Source: Acidobacteriia bacterium UBA6623
Lineage (GTDB): Bacteria; Acidobacteriota; Terriglobia; Bryobacterales; UBA6623
Assembly (NCBI GenBank): GCA_002433055.1
Contig: DJHJ01000014.1
Coordinates: 62,001-126,000 of the forward strand
Direction: 5' to 3'
Length of the DNA: 64,000 nucleotides
The notes beneath the pieces are model-generated. The model saw nothing but the letters and a program-made list of their open reading frames with translations, ran no database searches and was not told the origin of the DNA. Made by a program: the position numbers and the translations under genes. Shown piece by piece: positions 61,616 to 64,000 of the stretch (position 1 is the stretch's first letter; every line of letters starts with the position of its first letter).

Positions 61616-63241
61616 ATGTCGTCACCGAGTTCAAATCTTCAGCAGAAATTAAATGATCTTCTTTGTGAAGACGGTATATCTGTGCGAGGTCGTGTCACGT
61701 CTGAATATGAAGAAATTCTGACACCGGAAGCTCTCCGTTTTCTTGCCAGGCTGTCACGTAGATTCGAATCAACACGCCGGCAGTTGCTGGCCAACAGAGT
61801 CAAACGTTATGAGGAAATCAAGGACGGCAAATTGCCAGATTTTCTACCAGAGACAGCCAGTATTCGGGAAGACGATTGGACCGTTGCACCAATTCCGGAA
61901 GACCTTCAAGACCGACGTGTCGAGATCACTGGTCCGGTTGATCGGAAGATGGTCATTAATGCTCTCAACTCCGGAGCCAGTGTGTTTATGGCTGACTTTG
62001 AAGATGCTCACACTCCAACATGGGACAACAACCTTGAAGGCCAAATAAATCTTCGTGATGCTGTGGCTAACACAATAAGTTTTACCAACCCCCAGGGTAA
62101 GCACTATGAACTTGGTGAGGAGCTTGCAACTTTGCTGGTTCGTCCGCGTGGATGGCACCTAGTGGAGAAACATTTATTGATTGATGGAGAACCGATTTCT
62201 GGTTCGCTGTTCGATTTTGGTTTGTATTTCTTTCACAACGTTGAAGCCAGGCTGAAAAGAAACACTGCACCGTATTTTTACTTGCCGAAAATGGAAAGTC
62301 ATCTTGAGGCACGCTTATGGAACGAGGTTTTCCAATTTGCCGAAGATGAATTGAACGTTGGAAAGGTTTGCAGAGGAACCGTCTTGATAGAAACCATCAT
62401 GGCAGCTTTTGAGATGGACGAGATCCTCTATGAACTAAAAGATCACTCAGCGGGTCTGAATTGTGGCCGTTGGGATTATGTTTTCAGCTTTATCAAAAAG
62501 TTTCGTCATGACCCTACCTTTGTCCTTCCAGATCGCATCAAAGTTGGGATGGACCGACACTTCCTTGCTTCTTACGTTGAGCTATTGATCAAAACCTGTC
62601 ACCGACGTGGCATTCATGCTATGGGTGGCATGGCAGCACAGATTCCTATCAAGACAGATCTTGAGGCGAACGAGCAGGCGATTGAAAAAGTACGACAGGA
62701 TAAACTCCGAGAGGTGAGAGCCGGGCACGACGGCACGTGGGTTGCCCACCCAGGTCTTGTTTCGATCGCTAAGGAAATCTTCGATGAATATATGACTACG
62801 CCCAATCAGATTTCACTTAGTCGAAGCGAGGTTTCTGTGAATGCTGAGGACCTTTTAATGGTTCCTGAAGGCAGTATTACTGAGGAAGGGTTGCGTATAA
62901 ACTGCGACGTCGGCATTCAGTATTTGGAGAGTTGGTTGCGTGGTGTTGGCTGTGTGCCAATCTATAACTTAATGGAAGATGCGGCCACCGCCGAAATTTC
63001 TCGTTCACAGGTTTGGCATTGGGTGCAACACGAAGCCAAAATGGTTGATGGGCGTACTGTTACAAGTGACCTGGTACGTACCACTATTTCCCAACAGCTG
63101 GAGAAGATCCGCAATTTGGTTGGACCTGAACGTTATGACAACGGACAGTTTGGGTTAGCTTCAAAAATCTTTGAGGAAATGATGACCAGTAACGACTATT
63201 CTGATTTCCTAACGTTAGTAGCCTATGAACACATAGATTAA
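61616..63241 (+). CDS. aceB: Malate synthase A
   Basis: 541 residues, the usual MSA length. Conserved SVFMADFEDAHTPTWDN (catalytic Asp/Glu region, ~121), RPRGWHLVEKHLLIDGEP, PYFYLPKMESHLEARLWN, GTVLIETIMAAFEMDEILYEL and the HAMGGMAAQIPIK segment. GGAGGAGAA precedes the ATG. It condenses glyoxylate with acetyl-CoA to malate in the glyoxylate shunt. Isocitrate lyase (aceA) is not in the window. Growth on fatty acids or acetate, which the FadN and ETF genes also suggest, would use this step. Convergent with cysE. Confidence 0.97.
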   Translation: MSSPSSNLQQKLNDLLCEDGISVRGRVTSEYEEILTPEALRFLARLSRRFESTRRQLLANRVKRYEEIKDGKLPDFLPETASIREDDWTVAPIPEDLQDRRVEITGPVDRKMVINALNSGASVFMADFEDAHTPTWDNNLEGQINLRDAVANTISFTNPQGKHYELGEELATLLVRPRGWHLVEKHLLIDGEPISGSLFDFGLYFFHNVEARLKRNTAPYFYLPKMESHLEARLWNEVFQFAEDELNVGKVCRGTVLIETIMAAFEMDEILYELKDHSAGLNCGRWDYVFSFIKKFRHDPTFVLPDRIKVGMDRHFLASYVELLIKTCHRRGIHAMGGMAAQIPIKTDLEANEQAIEKVRQDKLREVRAGHDGTWVAHPGLVSIAKEIFDEYMTTPNQISLSRSEVSVNAEDLLMVPEGSITEEGLRINCDVGIQYLESWLRGVGCVPIYNLMEDAATAEISRSQVWHWVQHEAKMVDGRTVTSDLVRTTISQQLEKIRNLVGPERYDNGQFGLASKIFEEMMTSNDYSDFLTLVAYEHID

Positions 63242-63274
63242 CATCGTTCTCTAGGAAAAGAATCTCAATACGTT

Positions 63275-63958
63275 TCAGTTGTTGTTTTCATTAGATGCCA
63301 GCGGTGGAGCCTCTTCGGATTTGCCGCGCAACTGTTCTTCGAGTGAAGCAATGCGTGTGTGAAGACTTGATAGAGCTTGACCTACTGGATCGGGCAATTT
63401 GCCGTGCTCGAGCATAGTTTCTTCTTCCTCTGAAATTGCGACACCCTTGATTGCGACCACTCTGCCAGGAATACCCACAACGGTTGAATGATCCGGCACT
63501 GAACGCACCACGACCGAACCTGCTCCGACACGTACCCAATTTCCCAGAACGATGTTACCGAGGACCTTTGCTCCGGATCCGATCACAACATGATTACCAA
63601 GTGTCGGATGCCTCTTACCCTGTTCGTGTCCAGTCCCACCCAGCGTCACACCCTGATAGAGCAAAACATCATCACCGATTTCGACAGTTTCACCGATCAC
63701 TACCCCCATACCATGATCGATAAAAAAACGCTTTCCAATTTTTGCGCCTGGGTGAATTTCAATGCCAGTGACCCAACGTCCGAAGTGTGAAAGAAGTCTT
63801 GCAACTACATGCAGACCCCAGTGATAGAGACGATGAGAAACGCGATGTAACAAAATAGCGTGTACGCCCGGGTAACATAACAAGACCTCAAAGACGTTCT
63901 TGGCGGCCGGATCGTCACGGAATACAACGTTAACCTGTTCTTTAATCGTTTGCCACAT
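63275..63958 (-). CDS. cysE: Serine O-acetyltransferase
   Basis: 227 residues. A short helical N-terminal part (VNVFRDDPAAKNVFEVLLCYPGVHAILLHRVSHRLY) is followed by a left-handed beta helix of hexapeptide repeats: IEIHPGAKIGKRFFIDHGMGVVIGETVEIGDDVLLYQGVTLGGTG (His and Asp catalytic), then HPTLGNHVVIGSGAKVLG. The short form of the EpsC/CysE type, lacking the long helical N-terminus of E. coli CysE. It acetylates serine for cysteine synthesis. C-terminal ~45 residues form a coiled-coil-like tail. The gene starts 43 bases before the window edge. Confidence 0.95.
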   Translation of the reverse strand: MWQTIKEQVNVVFRDDPAAKNVFEVLLCYPGVHAILLHRVSHRLYHWGLHVVARLLSHFGRWVTGIEIHPGAKIGKRFFIDHGMGVVIGETVEIGDDVLLYQGVTLGGTGHEQGKRHPTLGNHVVIGSGAKVLGNIVLGNWVRVGAGSVVVRSVPDHSTVVGIPGRVVAIKGVAISEEEETMLEHGKLPDPVGQALSSLHTRIASLEEQLRGKSEEAPPLASNENNN

Positions 63959-64000
63959 ATGTAATCAACTCATCGATATTTCAGTTTGCTTGTGTTGGCC

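Noticed and set aside
1..64000. CRISPR arrays, insertion sequences, prophage, rRNA genes
   Set aside because: No regularly spaced repeats, transposase or integrase motifs, phage genes or rRNA sequence were seen by eye.

Overview
This is a gene-dense bacterial chromosome segment with about half G+C by eye and no plasmid, phage or insertion-sequence genes. It mixes housekeeping genes (dnaE, recG, rimP-nusA-infB-rbfA, guaB, hpt, fabF/acpP, phoH-ybeY-corC-era, aceB, cysE) with families frequent in Planctomycetota, Verrucomicrobiota and Acidobacteriota: a planctomycete-type cytochrome (PSD1/DUF1549/DUF1553), its DUF1501 partner, a cytochrome c-WD40 protein, a formylglycine sulfatase and a large UPF0182 membrane protein. 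Signal peptides, a BON-domain protein and an exported ApbE domain fit a diderm cell. The best guess is Acidobacteriota or a neighbouring lineage, from the family mix only, at low confidence.

Layout. 1-4100: a CoA-transferase-like pair and an FGGY kinase, then a cytochrome c-WD40 protein. 4.2-7.7 kb: DNA polymerase III alpha. 7.9-12.3 kb: a quinone reductase, then an aldolase/2-hydroxyacid dehydrogenase pair divergent from glutathione-independent formaldehyde dehydrogenase. 12.4-23.2 kb: UPF0182, a fused CoA-transferase, a TIM-barrel isomerase, hpt, a FadN-type beta-oxidation enzyme and recG. 23.3-28.0 kb: the PSD1/DUF1501 pair. 28.0-31.9 kb: DUF3467, ACP, FabF and both ETF subunits. 31.9-33.8 kb: rpmE, a PAP2 phosphatase and an aldo/keto reductase.

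33.8-37.3 kb is a scarred patch. A sulfatase gene runs in frame into the 3' tail of an NAD synthetase gene. It is followed by a selenocysteine tRNA, a sugar-nucleotide epimerase, a carbamoyltransferase N-terminal remnant and tRNA-Lys. 37.4-43.8 kb is the rimP-nusA-infB-rbfA operon, in which rbfA is fused in frame to apbE through an internal signal-peptide-like segment. 43.9-50.9 kb holds a beta-propeller protein, guaB and four glycosyltransferases. 51.6-56.4 kb has queC, a radical SAM protein of the Tes/membrane-spanning-lipid-synthase type, and a POT peptide transporter. 56.5-60.6 kb is a BON protein and the phoH-ybeY-corC-era operon, with phoH probably starting at CTG. The window ends with a hypothetical protein, malate synthase and serine acetyltransferase.

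The most notable items are the radical SAM lipid-synthase candidate, the RbfA-ApbE fusion, the sulfatase/nadE chimera and the tRNA-Sec gene. None of them is a proven new system. Family calls rest on motifs read by eye; no database search was possible.
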